This document shows, piece after piece, positions 43,957-54,500 of a DNA stretch of 64,000 nt. Position 1 is the first letter of the stretch. Every line of letters begins with the position of its first letter. The notes under the pieces were generated by a model. The model was given only the letters and a program-made list of their open reading frames with translations. It made no database searches and was not told where the DNA came from. Made by a program: the position numbers and the translations under genes. Origin of the DNA: CAYRFQ01 sp964423615 (lineage in GTDB: Bacteria; Planctomycetota; Planctomycetia; Gemmatales; Gemmataceae); assembly GCA_964423615.1 (NCBI GenBank), contig CAYRFQ010000029.1:1-64000 (forward strand), given 5' to 3'.

Positions 43957-44775
43957 GTGTCACGCCTTGCGATTTGGTTGGTCGGAGCCATTTTACTATC
44001 CGCGGGGTGCAGCTCCCTGGAACGCGGATTGGTGTATTATCCGGTCCGTAGCCCACGCAAGAGCCTCCCTCCCGACGCACCAGTCAAAGATGTTTATCTG
44101 ACGAGCCGAGACAATAATCTCATCCACGCTCGATGGGCTCCGCATCCGGATTCCAAGGGAGCTTTACTTCTTTGTCATGGTAATGCCGGAAACCTGGAAC
44201 ATCGTGGCGAGTTAGTCCACAAGCTGTGGTCAACGCAGAAACTATCTGTGTTGATTTTCGACTATCCTGGTTATGGCCAGAGCACGGGAGAACCGAGCGA
44301 AGAAGGTTGTTTTGCATCGGCGAGGGCGGCCTACGAATGGTTGAGCAAGACCCAAAATGTCGATCCATCGGAGATCGTCATTTGTGGACAATCGCTCGGT
44401 GGGGCAGTCGCAGTGCAGTTGGCGAGCGAACGACCTCACAAGGCACTCGTTCTGGTCCGGACGTTCACTTCGATACCGGATGTGGCCCGCGCGAACTCGA
44501 TCTTCGGTTCGGTCGCGGCACCAATCATGAGTGAAAGGTTTGCAAGCTTCGAAGCCATCCAGAAATGCCGTCGGCCTGTCTTTTTTGCTCAAGCCGACAA
44601 AGACGAGTTGATTCCCTTCCATCACACCGAACGATTGCAACAGTCACTCCCGGAAAGTGTTCCGCGGGTGATGCACGTTCTTCGCGGCCTCGGGCACAAC
44701 GATCCTTTGCCCGCGGATTTCTACGCGACTCTCCGAGAGTTTTTGAACGATGTGGACGCCAGTGTTACGAACTGA
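43957..44775 (+). CDS. Alpha/beta-hydrolase lipoprotein
   Basis: This 272-aa protein has a lipoprotein signal MSRLAIWLVGAILLSAGC with lipobox SAGC (Cys18). The alpha/beta-hydrolase domain has ALLLCHGNAGNLEHR (oxyanion region), FDYPGYGQSTGEPSE, the nucleophile elbow ICGQSLGGAVAVQLA near residue 145, the acid Asp in FFAQADKDELIP and the catalytic His in GLGHNDP. It resembles the BEM46/YfhR-like group of uncharacterised serine hydrolases. GTG 43957 has a strong GGGAGGTGG site. It is monocistronic. The substrate is unknown; an envelope location is likely from the lipobox. Confidence 0.87.
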   Translation: MSRLAIWLVGAILLSAGCSSLERGLVYYPVRSPRKSLPPDAPVKDVYLTSRDNNLIHARWAPHPDSKGALLLCHGNAGNLEHRGELVHKLWSTQKLSVLIFDYPGYGQSTGEPSEEGCFASARAAYEWLSKTQNVDPSEIVICGQSLGGAVAVQLASERPHKALVLVRTFTSIPDVARANSIFGSVAAPIMSERFASFEAIQKCRRPVFFAQADKDELIPFHHTERLQQSLPESVPRVMHVLRGLGHNDPLPADFYATLREFLNDVDASVTN

Positions 44776-45163
44776 CTTTTTGGCGGGGCTTCACCCTGGG
44801 AACTTGATTTGCCGCATGGGAGCTTCGAGTTTCTCGATAGCTTGGTTAAGAGCCGAACGTGCATGACGAACACCTCCCGAGCTGACGATACGGTGTGGAG
44901 GAGATCGAAGCACTGGCCAAGCATCTTTCACTTGCTGTCGTGTTTGTGAAAGTCGTTAGAGGCCCCTATCGAACCATGCCGTGAACTTTGGAGCAAGATG
45001 GTTTGGATGGCTTGCGTGTCTGACTGACTTTGGCTCCGAAAAAGCCATGGTGTTCATGGAATTCGGTTCTCGAAGGATATTCCGGTTCGAGTTACAATGA
45101 GAAGGATAGTCATAAACTCGTCGCTTTTGGTAAAACTGGATTTTCTCGGGACAACTGAAAACT
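44776..45163. other. Intergenic gap, no gene seen
   Basis: These 388 bp lie between two plus-strand genes. No frame has a family motif, no repeat stands out, and no hairpin with a T-run was found after the hydrolase gene. Confidence 0.35.
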
Positions 45164-46819
45164 ATGGCAGCTACTATCCATCCATGTCCCAATTGTCGCC
45201 AACCACTTAGCGTGGCCCAGGCGCTCCCGGCTCGGGTCAAGTGTCCTCGCTGCCAACAGATTGGGACGATTCACGGAACGGGCGTCGCGACCGGACCACC
45301 GGTGTCCCGTCCTCCATCGCCGCCACCAACTCCCCTGCCACCGACTGCGGCTACTGCTGTAACGACAACTCCCCAATCATCTTCGGGTGCGCGATCAACA
45401 CCTGGACAGTTGAGGGCACCTGCTGCGGCCAACCTCACGCGGCTCAAGCGCTTGATCATTGGCGGGCTCGCCTTTGCTGGTTTGGTCGTGTTCGGGGCGT
45501 TGTTCTACGCATTCTTCGGTCCAGGCGGAAAGGATGGCGAGACGTTTGCCGACGTTCCCGAGCTTTATGCTGAAGGAACCGAGCCAATCGAATTGGCCCT
45601 TCTGCCTTATATCTCCGAAAAAGCCCCTCCGCCGGTTGTGAAGAAGAAAACACTTCCCCCGGAGGTGAGAAAAGCTCTGGATAAGGGAGTGGCCTTTCTC
45701 CAGAGAGAACTGTTGCATCGTTCTCCCAGTGACGAATACCTGAGACAAGGCTCCCGCAACCAAGAAGCCATTGGAGCCGCTGCCCTCGCTGGAATGACAC
45801 TCATCGAGTCTGGTCTGCCCCCTACCGACCGTGCCGTTCAAGTCTCCATCGATTGGGTGCTGAAGGGGACCCCCAAGCAGTTGAGGGCTTACCCGGCGTC
45901 GCTGTGTGTACTCTTTCTGGACCGGCTCATCGAAAATCCCTACACGACTGAGTCCCAAAAAAGAACGTACCGCCAAGCTCTACGGACGCTCGGTTTCCGA
46001 ATGCTGGCGAGTCAAGGTCCCAAGGGTGGTTGGAGCTACGACCTGGTGAACGTCAACGAACAACAACTACAGCAGATGGCTCGTCAGATTCCCAGAACCC
46101 AGGGGGACCACCAGTGGTTGAACTATCGCTTGCGACGTTGGGATAACTCCATCGCCCAGTTTGTAGTTTTGGCGTTGTGGGTCGCTCGCAGACATCAAGT
46201 CCCTGTGGCTGGCGCGTTGCTACGGGAAGAGCAACGGTATCGACAATACCAGCACGAAGGGGGAGGTTGGGCCTATCAAAAGGTTGGGCGTTCCCCGGCG
46301 ATGACGTGTTCGGGATTGATCGGTTTGGCTGTCAGTCACGGCGTCCGAGACCTCGCCCCCAAGAAAAAGAAAACCCCCGTTGTCAAGGTCTCCAAAGACG
46401 CTGACATCCAGAAAGCGCTGAAGTACCTGGCGCCTTACCTCGATCATCTCAAGAGGGTTCCCGACGGTAAGGGTGGGACGAAAGTGGCCCGGCCCGATGG
46501 TCACGTCCAAAACTACTACTTCCTGTGGTCGTTGGAACGGATGGCCGTCATATACTCGATGGACAAGCTCAGAGGTCGTGACTGGTATAACCTCGGAAAG
46601 GCGTGGGTATTGACCCAACAAAGAGAGGACGGTTCTTGGCGCCAGAAGCACGGAGTCGTCGTGAACACTTGCTTTGCTATGTTGTTTTTGTTGAAGGCCA
46701 ACGTCGCCGAAGACCTGACCGACAAACTCCTTTTGATCTCCGGGTTAGGAGCAGAGAACTCTGTGGGACGTCCGGAATTGCCGTGGCTACCACCACATCG
46801 AAGACCGCGAAACTTGTAG
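45164..46819 (+). CDS. Zinc-ribbon, membrane-anchored alpha-toroid (terpene cyclase-fold-like) protein
   Basis: This 551-aa protein opens with a four-Cys zinc ribbon (CPNC at 8-11, CPRC at 27-30). A Pro/Thr-rich linker and one transmembrane helix (LIIGGLAFAGLVVFGALFYAFFG, about residues 92-114) follow. The remainder has repeats typical of the prenyltransferase/squalene-oxidase alpha6/alpha6 toroid (KALDKGVAFLQREL, NQEAIGAAALAGMTLIESG, GPKGGWSYDL, GGGWAYQKVGRSPAMTCSGLIGLAVS, LTQQREDGSWRQKHGVVVNTCFAMLFL). No DXDD or DCTAE cyclase motif is visible, so it is probably not a terpene cyclase. This architecture is common and uncharacterised in planctomycetes. Confidence 0.83.
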   Translation: MAATIHPCPNCRQPLSVAQALPARVKCPRCQQIGTIHGTGVATGPPVSRPPSPPPTPLPPTAATAVTTTPQSSSGARSTPGQLRAPAAANLTRLKRLIIGGLAFAGLVVFGALFYAFFGPGGKDGETFADVPELYAEGTEPIELALLPYISEKAPPPVVKKKTLPPEVRKALDKGVAFLQRELLHRSPSDEYLRQGSRNQEAIGAAALAGMTLIESGLPPTDRAVQVSIDWVLKGTPKQLRAYPASLCVLFLDRLIENPYTTESQKRTYRQALRTLGFRMLASQGPKGGWSYDLVNVNEQQLQQMARQIPRTQGDHQWLNYRLRRWDNSIAQFVVLALWVARRHQVPVAGALLREEQRYRQYQHEGGGWAYQKVGRSPAMTCSGLIGLAVSHGVRDLAPKKKKTPVVKVSKDADIQKALKYLAPYLDHLKRVPDGKGGTKVARPDGHVQNYYFLWSLERMAVIYSMDKLRGRDWYNLGKAWVLTQQREDGSWRQKHGVVVNTCFAMLFLLKANVAEDLTDKLLLISGLGAENSVGRPELPWLPPHRRPRNL

Positions 46820-47072
46820 ATGTAGGAAAACCGGATGGATCACGTAGGATTCGGATGAATAAGTGTCGGTTATTGGGTTTTTCGCCCCGAGGACGGTCGG
46901 GTAACAAGCATTTGCTCTGGTTCTTTCCATTCCCTGGTTTTACACCCACGGCTGGGATCTATCGCACCTTAGGGACTGAAAATTCAACACACGACACTTC
47001 TTTCTGCGTCCGTCCGAGGACAGAAGGACGTTGCCAACGACAATGCCTTAACCAACACAAGCGTGAACCACT

Positions 47073-48098
47073 CTACGAAATTCCGAGCAGTTTCGGCACT
47101 TCTTCGGCCAGAATCGCCATTTCTTGGTGGGTATCGCCGACGTAGGTTAACAACTGGAGTTCGTCCATCGTCACTGTCCCGCCGCTGAACAGCCAAGCCC
47201 GAATCCGGAACAATTTGTAGAGCTTGACCAACTTACGGTCGCTGACTGTGATCTTGTGTTCGCGAGCGATGGCCTTGACGAGACGCTGGAACTCCTTGAA
47301 GACCTCCATTGGGAAGAACCGTTCGCGGTCGTTGAGGTCTTCGTCGCGTTTGTCGCTTCCACGCTGGCTGAACAGGTGAGTCATGTACCTGGCGGCTTTG
47401 AGCAAGTCCTCCAGTTCGGCGTGTCCCTCGACCCACGGCTTTTGATTGAGGTTGCGGTAGACTTCCGACTGGAGACCGGCGTCGATCAATGCGGTAAAGT
47501 GCTCATCCTGGACAGGGTCGCTTCGGACTTTCAACACGAAGCGGTCCTTGAGGGCAGCCAGTTCGCCTTGTTCGGGGACTTCGTTCGTCGCCGCGAACAT
47601 GACTCGCAACCGGACGGGTTGGGGCATGCCGTCCTGGTAGAATTTTTTCTCGTTGATGATCGTGAGCAGAATGTTCAGGATGGCGGAATTGGATTTGAAG
47701 ATTTCGTCCAGAAAGGCAAGGCGGGCGGTCGGCAATTTCCCTTGCTCGCGGCGGATGTATCGACCTTCGCGGAGTTTGTTGATGTCGATGGGACCGACCA
47801 CTTCGGACGGCTCGGTGAAGCGCGTCAGCATGTATTCGAAGTAATCTTCGTCAGCAATGCCCAAGGCGTCTTTGAACTTCAACACGAGATCGGACTTGGC
47901 TGTCCCTGGTGGCCCGACGAGCAACAGCGGCTCTTGGGCCACTGCAGCAACGACCATCAGGTCGATGATGTCGCCCTTGGCCACGAAAAACCGCTTGAGA
48001 GAGTCGCGGAACTTTTTGAGTTTTTCGCGTATGCTTTCGGCTTCTTCCTGGAGCGATTCGAGTGTCCAGTCTTCTCGTTCGGTCGTCGCCGTTACCAT
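47073..48098 (-). CDS. MoxR-family AAA+ ATPase
   Basis: This 341-aa protein has the AAA+ core: Walker A LLLVGPPGTAKSDLVLKF near residue 83, RFTEPSEVVGPIDI, Walker B LAFLDEIFKSNSAILNILLTIINE near residue 130, sensor 1 VMFAATNEVPEQGEL and the Arg-finger region LKDRFVLKVRSDPV. The FTEPSEVVGP and LDEIFKSN motifs are diagnostic of the MoxR/RavA group. Such proteins are chaperone-like ATPases that usually work with a VWA-domain partner, but none lies nearby. AGAGG precedes the ATG. The divergently oriented 196-aa protein at 48224 may be a partner, on position alone. Confidence 0.88.
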   Translation of the reverse strand: MVTATTEREDWTLESLQEEAESIREKLKKFRDSLKRFFVAKGDIIDLMVVAAVAQEPLLLVGPPGTAKSDLVLKFKDALGIADEDYFEYMLTRFTEPSEVVGPIDINKLREGRYIRREQGKLPTARLAFLDEIFKSNSAILNILLTIINEKKFYQDGMPQPVRLRVMFAATNEVPEQGELAALKDRFVLKVRSDPVQDEHFTALIDAGLQSEVYRNLNQKPWVEGHAELEDLLKAARYMTHLFSQRGSDKRDEDLNDRERFFPMEVFKEFQRLVKAIAREHKITVSDRKLVKLYKLFRIRAWLFSGGTVTMDELQLLTYVGDTHQEMAILAEEVPKLLGIS

Positions 48099-48223
48099 AA
48101 AAAGCCTCTTCGCGGGAATTGATGAGTTATCGCTTGTGTTCTTTGATCTATCATACAGACACTGGCGGCAGAAGAAGGTTAGCAGTCGAAAAAAGTTCTG
48201 AGGCCCATGGAGGAAGAAAGAGC

Positions 48224-48814
48224 ATGGCCCCTGACATCCGCAAGCATACGTTTAATGCTGAAAACGCTGGGAAATTTGCCAAGATCTGGGAAGACGAAGG
48301 GCATCGGGAGAAACTTTTTTCGAGGCTCGCCGAAACGGTCGGCGACGGAAAGTCGATTCTGACCGACGAGGAATTTGCGAGACTCGTGGGCGAGGGCTGT
48401 TTGGGTCTCGACCAAGTCTCCGAATGCTATTATCAAATCCGCGAGCGAATCGAGCGGTCTGAAGACGAGTGGCGACCCGAATTCGAGGCCATTTTTCCTG
48501 ACTACCGGGATCAGCTGCCGTTGATGGTCTCGCAAGCGGTTCTCGATGAGTGCGTGGACGTGCTCGTGATCGGGATCATCGGACGTAATCCCGAAACCGT
48601 CGAACATGCTCTCAGGCACGCCAATGAGTTCAAGATCGACCTCCATGCCATCAAGGGGCTTGCTCCGGAATCCTTCCAGGCACAATATCCCGTTTTCTGC
48701 GATGAGGACGATGATGACGCGATGGACGTCCTCGAGTTCGCCGAGATGGCAGGCAACGAGAAGGTCATCAGGTTGATCAAGAAGGCTTTGCGCGTGGACG
48801 AAACGAAGAACTGA
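48224..48814 (+). CDS. Conserved-looking protein of unknown function
   Basis: This protein of about 196 aa starts at ATG 48224 behind GGAGGAAG; the open frame extends back to 48119 without a better site. It is acidic and predicted helical, with no signal peptide or membrane segment. Stretches include KFAKIWEDEGHREKLFSRLAETVGDGKSILTDEEFARLVGEG, QVSECYYQIRERIERSEDEW, AVLDECVDVLVIGIIGRNPETVEHAL and an Asp-rich CDEDDDDAMDVLEFAEMAG. I do not recognise a family. It is transcribed divergently from the MoxR gene, 125 bp apart, and converges on the LRR gene. Confidence 0.7.
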   Translation: MAPDIRKHTFNAENAGKFAKIWEDEGHREKLFSRLAETVGDGKSILTDEEFARLVGEGCLGLDQVSECYYQIRERIERSEDEWRPEFEAIFPDYRDQLPLMVSQAVLDECVDVLVIGIIGRNPETVEHALRHANEFKIDLHAIKGLAPESFQAQYPVFCDEDDDDAMDVLEFAEMAGNEKVIRLIKKALRVDETKN

Positions 48815-48851
48815 AGAGGGGGCATTTTTCGCGGAGAGCATCTCTATTCCG

Positions 48852-50456
48852 CTACGGGACAAAGGTCGTCAGGTCGGGATAGTGTTTTTTCACCTCTTTG
48901 CTGTTTTCCTTGGACAGGTTCGGGCAAACGAGCAACTTGAGATCGGGAAAGTGAGCTAATGGGACTAACAACTCGTATCCGTGCGGGTTTTGGAAGTCGA
49001 GGAACTCGACTCCTGGTACAGTCCCAGGCCGGGCTTCGTTTGGTATGAATCCAAAACTTCTGCCAATCTTCAATCGGCGGAGATGCTGAAACCGGCTTAC
49101 ATCGATGTAAAACGACTCCGATCCCAAGTCCGTGACCGAGAGAGTTTCGATGTTCGGAAATCGATCCGCAAACACTTCCAACAGTTTGTAACGGTCATGG
49201 GGATCTCGAAGATAAGAGCCGTGCTCCTCCACGGATAGAACTTTCAACTGTGGCACTTTTGGCCATTTCGCGGCTTGTTGGGATTCCAAGTGAACTGGAT
49301 TGAAGACTAACTTTTCCAGGCGAGGGAATCCGGCCAAAACTGCTCCTTCTTGACCTTCCCAACGGCCCAAAATCCGGAGCTCTCGTAACTTTGGTAAAAT
49401 TGGAAGTGTGGTTAATGTTGAGGTCAAATGTTGTTTCGCCCAATGATGTCGAAACGCGAGAGTCAACTTCTCGAGTTGTGAGTTGACAAGATTATTGAGG
49501 TTGACCTTGCGAGTCGACCAGTGGAGCTCCCGAAGTTCGGGCAACGCCGGAAACGGTGGAGGTGTATCGGCGTTGGTTGATTGGTTGTCGCATACATCCC
49601 GAAGGAAGATCGGCTCTTCCTCGCTCAAGGAAAGGCGCTGGAGTTTCTGAAGCCCTTCCAGGTGCTCCAGGGTCAGGGTCGGCCCGACATCCTGAACATT
49701 TCCCACACCCACTCCCAAGCTCTCAAGTTGGCCTAGCAGCCTGACTCCCGAGAGAGTCTCCTCGGTAAAACGGTGGAGGACTAAATTCCGCAAATTTGGA
49801 AGCGCGAGGAGAGACTGGGCGACACCCAAACTCACGGGTTCGCCATACAGCAACAGGCGGTCGAGTTTCTCTAGCGAGGCAAGGGGTTCAAAGGCCGTCT
49901 TACAATGGATGTCATAGATGTGGTATTCCAAAGCCCGTAAGTTTGTGTAGCTAGCAATCTCTTTGAGTTCCTCTTCCTGACAAACACCTCGACCATCGCG
50001 TACCAGTCCAGTCACGCGCTCAGCGACCTCGATAGGCAAACTGTTATGAGTGCCTGTCTTAAACTTTTTACTCTCGAGAGTAACCTTCGCTACTCGGCTG
50101 TTCTGATCTTGCCACCAAAGTCGAGCCTGTTCTTTGGAAAACCTCTCGGGCTTTCCTTCAATCGTCAGGAATCCGCGATCCCAGTTGACGTTGTGGTTCG
50201 GCTTGTTCCTTGTTGTGTCCCAGAGTTTGCGGAGTTTGGCTTGAAGGCTGTGTTGTCGCTTTTGGAGTGCGACAAGTTCGATCGTAGGATCGGCCTCGTT
50301 GAGTCTTTCGAGTTCGCAACTTACGCGTATGAACTCGGCCCAGTCTGGGTCTCCGTTTTCTTCAAGCCAATCGGCGAACACCAAACGAGGTATGTCGTTG
50401 TCTGGGTCGTTGTAGATGGTTTGGAGGAGTCGGTGTTCTTCGCTTTCTTTCGTCAA
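48852..50456 (-). CDS. TIGR02996-domain leucine-rich repeat protein
   Basis: This protein of about 534 aa begins with the Gemmata-type repeat-companion domain: ESEEHRLLQTIYNDPDNDIPRLVFADWLEENGDPDWAEFIRVSCELERL. Leucine-rich repeats follow (NLRALEYHIYDI, SLEKLDRLLLYGEP, ALPNLRNLVLHRFT, LPELRELHWSTRKVNLNNL, FPRLEKLVFNP, FPNIETLSVTDLG, HFPDLKLLVCPNLS). TTG 50456 is the proposed start, as it has GGAGG eight bases upstream and puts the domain at the N-terminus. ATG 50564 is the alternative, and the open frame to 50657 would overlap the neighbouring gene. It is cytoplasmic by prediction and probably a protein-protein interaction scaffold. This domain is the best taxonomic marker in the window. Confidence 0.87.
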   Translation of the reverse strand: MTKESEEHRLLQTIYNDPDNDIPRLVFADWLEENGDPDWAEFIRVSCELERLNEADPTIELVALQKRQHSLQAKLRKLWDTTRNKPNHNVNWDRGFLTIEGKPERFSKEQARLWWQDQNSRVAKVTLESKKFKTGTHNSLPIEVAERVTGLVRDGRGVCQEEELKEIASYTNLRALEYHIYDIHCKTAFEPLASLEKLDRLLLYGEPVSLGVAQSLLALPNLRNLVLHRFTEETLSGVRLLGQLESLGVGVGNVQDVGPTLTLEHLEGLQKLQRLSLSEEEPIFLRDVCDNQSTNADTPPPFPALPELRELHWSTRKVNLNNLVNSQLEKLTLAFRHHWAKQHLTSTLTTLPILPKLRELRILGRWEGQEGAVLAGFPRLEKLVFNPVHLESQQAAKWPKVPQLKVLSVEEHGSYLRDPHDRYKLLEVFADRFPNIETLSVTDLGSESFYIDVSRFQHLRRLKIGRSFGFIPNEARPGTVPGVEFLDFQNPHGYELLVPLAHFPDLKLLVCPNLSKENSKEVKKHYPDLTTFVP

Positions 50457-50604
50457 CTTTCGAGCCTCCACCGAACAGAGGTGAGTAGATCGAGCGACAA
50501 TCGAAAGTGGTAGGCGCGAGCTGCGTGGACCTACGAAACGGTCGGCTCGTGTGTACTTTTTCATTCCCTCAGAGCATAACCAAAGCAATCGGGAAATGTT
50601 CGAT

Positions 50605-51327
50605 CTATGACCGGTTCCGCCCGCGGTCGTGGTTGTTCTGTTGATAGCCCCGCCCAAATTGTTCGGTCGAGACGCCGAGTCTGTCTCGTCCCCAAATCCA
50701 TGCGTCTTTGGCCAAGACTTTTAGGATTCCGCCTTCAAGGAACCGTCGGCTCGAAGTGACCATGGGTCGACGAATCAACGCCATTTTGCCCACACGCTGA
50801 ACCTTCCGACAGAAATCCGATGCTTCGAGGATCTTCCGTTCGGGATACCCGGCGACGAACCGAAATACTTCGGCTCGGATGAAAATGCCCTGGTCTCCAT
50901 AATAGTCCGGCCAAATGCGATATCGGATTCGGTTGACGAGTTCCACGAGGCGCAAGTTGGGGTGTTTTTCGTCGAGTGCAAACTCGAACGCGCCACCGAC
51001 GACGCGAGGACTTCTCAGGGACTGCTGAATCGCCTGGTCGTATCCGCGGGGAACAAGAGTATCAGCGTCGACGAAAAGAAGGACGTCTCCCTGGGCGTGT
51101 GTGGCTCCGAAATTCAAGGCGGCCGCCCGGCTGTCGAGTCGCGGTTCTCGGGTCAGGGCTCGGATTTGGTGGTTCGCTGCAATGTCGCGCGTTTTGTCGA
51201 TCGATCCGCAATCGGCGACCAAGATCTCCTGTTCAATCCCTGTGGTGCGGTTAGCTCGCAGACTGTGGATTGCTCGAGTGAGAAATAGTTCTTCGTTCAG
51301 AGTTGGGATGATGACACTCAGTCGCAC
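50605..51327 (-). CDS. Family 2 glycosyltransferase (TIGR04283-like)
   Basis: This 240-aa GT-A protein has RLSVIIPTLNEELFLTRAIHSL at the N-terminus, EILVADCGSIDKT, and DVLLFVDADTLVPRGYDQAI as the DxD site. YYGDQGIFIRAEVFRFVAGYP near residue 140 and ILEASDFCRKVQRVG near residue 165 match the compact TIGR04283-type transferases. GTG 51327 with AAGGTG just upstream is the likely start. There are no membrane segments. It lies outside the EPS cluster, directly upstream of the LRR gene. Its acceptor is unknown; the family includes arsenosugar and glycolipid transferases. Confidence 0.87.
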   Translation of the reverse strand: MRLSVIIPTLNEELFLTRAIHSLRANRTTGIEQEILVADCGSIDKTRDIAANHQIRALTREPRLDSRAAALNFGATHAQGDVLLFVDADTLVPRGYDQAIQQSLRSPRVVGGAFEFALDEKHPNLRLVELVNRIRYRIWPDYYGDQGIFIRAEVFRFVAGYPERKILEASDFCRKVQRVGKMALIRRPMVTSSRRFLEGGILKVLAKDAWIWGRDRLGVSTEQFGRGYQQNNHDRGRNRS

Positions 51328-51563
51328 ACGTCACCTTGGTCGAGTCGTGTCGGGATGTTGGGCGAGGACAAAAATCGTTCGATTCACTTTTTTTCGCCAA
51401 CGAGCCTCCTTTGTGGCCCGGAGTATCCTATACTTGCTTGACCCAATTTAGCAACCTTATCGCTTCTGTCGGACAACGTCGATGCCCACGACCACGTCGT
51501 TGACCGTCTGAGTTATCCTAAATCCCACCTACCCTAGCAGCCAGTGAATCCGGAGTTCCTCAG

Positions 51564-54500
51564 ATGAGCCTGCACAGCTCCACCCCTCTCTCGCCCACGG
51601 TCAAGGGTTCGGCCAACAGTCGGTCCCAACCAAAAGTAAACGCGACGCCAGCACATCCTGACCTTGGAGCCACAGTCTCCTCAAGTTCAGAAAGCATGCC
51701 CACAAGGCGAATGCTTCCAATGGTGCCCGGGTATACGGTCCTCGAGGAAATCGGGCGAGGAGGTATGGGAGTCGTGTATCGGGCGTTGCAGCATTCTCTC
51801 AATCGAGAAGTCGCCATCAAGATGATTCTGGGAGGGCAACATGCCGATTCCGATGCGTTCTTACGGTTTCAAGTCGAAGTCGAAGCCATCGGCAAACTCC
51901 AACACCCGAATATTGTTCAAGTGTACGAAGTCGGGGAACACGACGGCACTCCGTATTTCGTGATGGAGTTCATGAAAGACGGATCGCTCGCTGCGAAGAC
52001 AGGCAACGAGCCGCACGAACCGGACATCGCAGCCCGGCTTGTGGCTGTTCTCGCGAGGTCCGTTCAAGCTGTGCATGCTCAAGGGATCGTTCACCGCGAC
52101 CTCAAGCCAGGGAACATTCTTTTGCAAGGCTGCAGCGAAAACGCCAAATCGTTGGGGACCCCGAAAATCACTGATTTTGGTCTTGCCAAACACGTTCAGG
52201 AAAATTCGGGGCTCACCCAAAGCGGAGAAATCTTGGGAACGCCGAGTTACATGGCTCCCGAGCAGGCGTCTGGAAGTAATCAGCTCATCGGCCCGGCAGC
52301 GGACGTCTACTCCCTGGGCGCGATTCTATATGAACTTTTGACCGGGAAGCCGCCATTTGGCCAATTCGCTTCGCTGGATGCGTTGATCCAGATCATAAAC
52401 ACACCGCCGGCGATGCCTCGAACTCGAGTTGGCTCGATCCCCCGGGACCTTGAAACGATATGCTTGAAGTGTCTGGAAAAGAAACCGACAGACCGCTACG
52501 CTTCGGCGCACGAACTCGCCGAAGACCTCGAACGATTCCTGGCCAAGGAGCCTGTGAAGGCTCGGCCCTTGAGTTCTGCCGGTCGTGTCGTGCGGTGGGT
52601 CAAGCGTCATCCGATCACGACTTTCTTGTCGATGGCTTTTGTCATCGCCGTCCTTGTTGGACTGGTAACTTCGTTCGTTTTGTATCGGCAAGCGGACGGT
52701 CACGCCAGGGAGGCTCAGCAGAATTTTCTTACCGCACGGGCAAGCGAGCGGAAGGCCAAGGCCAAGTCGAACCAACTAGCTCAGAAAGAAAAACTGCTAC
52801 AAGAGAAAAGGACTCTTCTGTTACGTCAACAAGACGAGACCCGTCGCCAAGTCGTCCGGTTGCTCGACCACAAAGTGGCCCATCTTTTGGAAACGGGAAA
52901 CTATCTGAAGGCGTATGATGTCCTCCTGGAAGCTCGCGAGAAATCCCAGGACCTCTCTTCCTCGGCGAATGTAATGCGAGCCGACAAACAACGTCGGTTG
53001 TTGGCGACGACGATCCTCGGGCGTTGTCCCAGACTCGTCCGGGAGGACTCGTTGCCGAGACAAGATGATTTCCCCGAAAGCGTTTACAACCTTGGGGTCT
53101 ATGACCCACCCTGGTTGGGGATGCTCACCGACGAGAGGCTTCTGAAAAAGATCCTTTCCCCTGACGCGAACCAGTGGCCACGGGCAACACACAAGTTGGC
53201 TGAGCTGAGTCCAAACGAACGTTGGTCGATCCGTCGGGAAACGAACGCCACGAGCTACTTATTTCGGCTCCAAGATAAACGTTCGGGACGAGTTTGGGAG
53301 GTCGTGAAAGTCCCCCGGTGGAAGGGCGCGACCAAGCCGAAACACCAGCACGACCCCAACTCGCTTTGGCAGCTCTTTGTGGCGTTTGACTCGGCTTCGA
53401 CGCATCTGTTCATTGGTGCTGGGTACAAGGACATGAGTTTCGATGGGACCGTATGGAATCTCGAAGGGGAAGAGCCAACGAGCCAAAAGTATCATCTCGA
53501 CAAGGTCGATTTGGGGCCTACGGCCTTTTCGGGGTTTTATCCGCAGCACAAAACGATTGTGTTTTGGATCGGGTTGCTTGACCAAACTTGTCTGGTCAAT
53601 TACGACACTGGCGAACAGAAATTGCTGCCACCGGGTTACCGTGTCAGCTTCGGGCAAGTTCACGATCGACGTCTCTTGGTGTTCTCCCAAAGGCCCTCGG
53701 TTGGACTCTGGAAGTTTGGAACGAACAAACTTGAGGCAAGTCCTCTTGAGTGGGGCGGAGCTGTATCGGCGGCGGGATTTGATCACACCGGGGATAGACT
53801 GGCCGTCGGCGGTGGCGATGGGACGGCCCGGATAGTCCGGTGTTTGCCCCAACGAGGGCACGACCGTCAAGGGAGTTCCGAACAGGCGGAAGTACTGGGA
53901 GGTGTGTTCCGGCATCGGGGGCGAATCACCGGGCTCGACTTCAGTCCCGATGACCGGTGGATTTTGACTGGAAGCGAGGATCGCACGGCTCGGCTGTGGG
54001 ACGCCAAGAGGTCTATCCCGTTGAGTCCCTTCTTCCTTCCACACAAGTCACGAATCACGCACGCTCGGTTTGCCGGTGACGGTCGTCGAGTCGTGACGAT
54101 CTCGTTTCATCGGAGGTATCGCGTTTGGGACCTGGCTGGAGCGTACACGCCCAACACCCGGTGGTTTCACGCCAAAGGTGCCTTGTGTGTGGAGTTTTCT
54201 CCGGACGGACGATTTGTTGCCAGTGGTGGCAAGGATGGTGTCGTTCATATCTGGGATCGGAAGAAGGGCGAGCCAGCGTGTCCTCCTCTGGTTCACGCCC
54301 ATCCCATCACGAACGTCTCGTGGAATCACGATAGCACTCTTGTTGTGACGTCTGGAGATTTTTGGAGTCTGGGTCAAGACCATCCCAGCGTCGTTTGTGT
54401 TTGGGATCGGGCGACGGGACAATTACACTACGGTCCGCTTGCTCGATCAGGAGGCTCGACCGGATTCGCATATGGAACGACCGATTTCCGGCCAGGCACG

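Noticed and set aside
47256..48122. 288-codon plus-strand open frame opposite the MoxR gene
   Set aside because: It mirrors the MoxR ATPase codons and has no motif of its own; a shadow frame.
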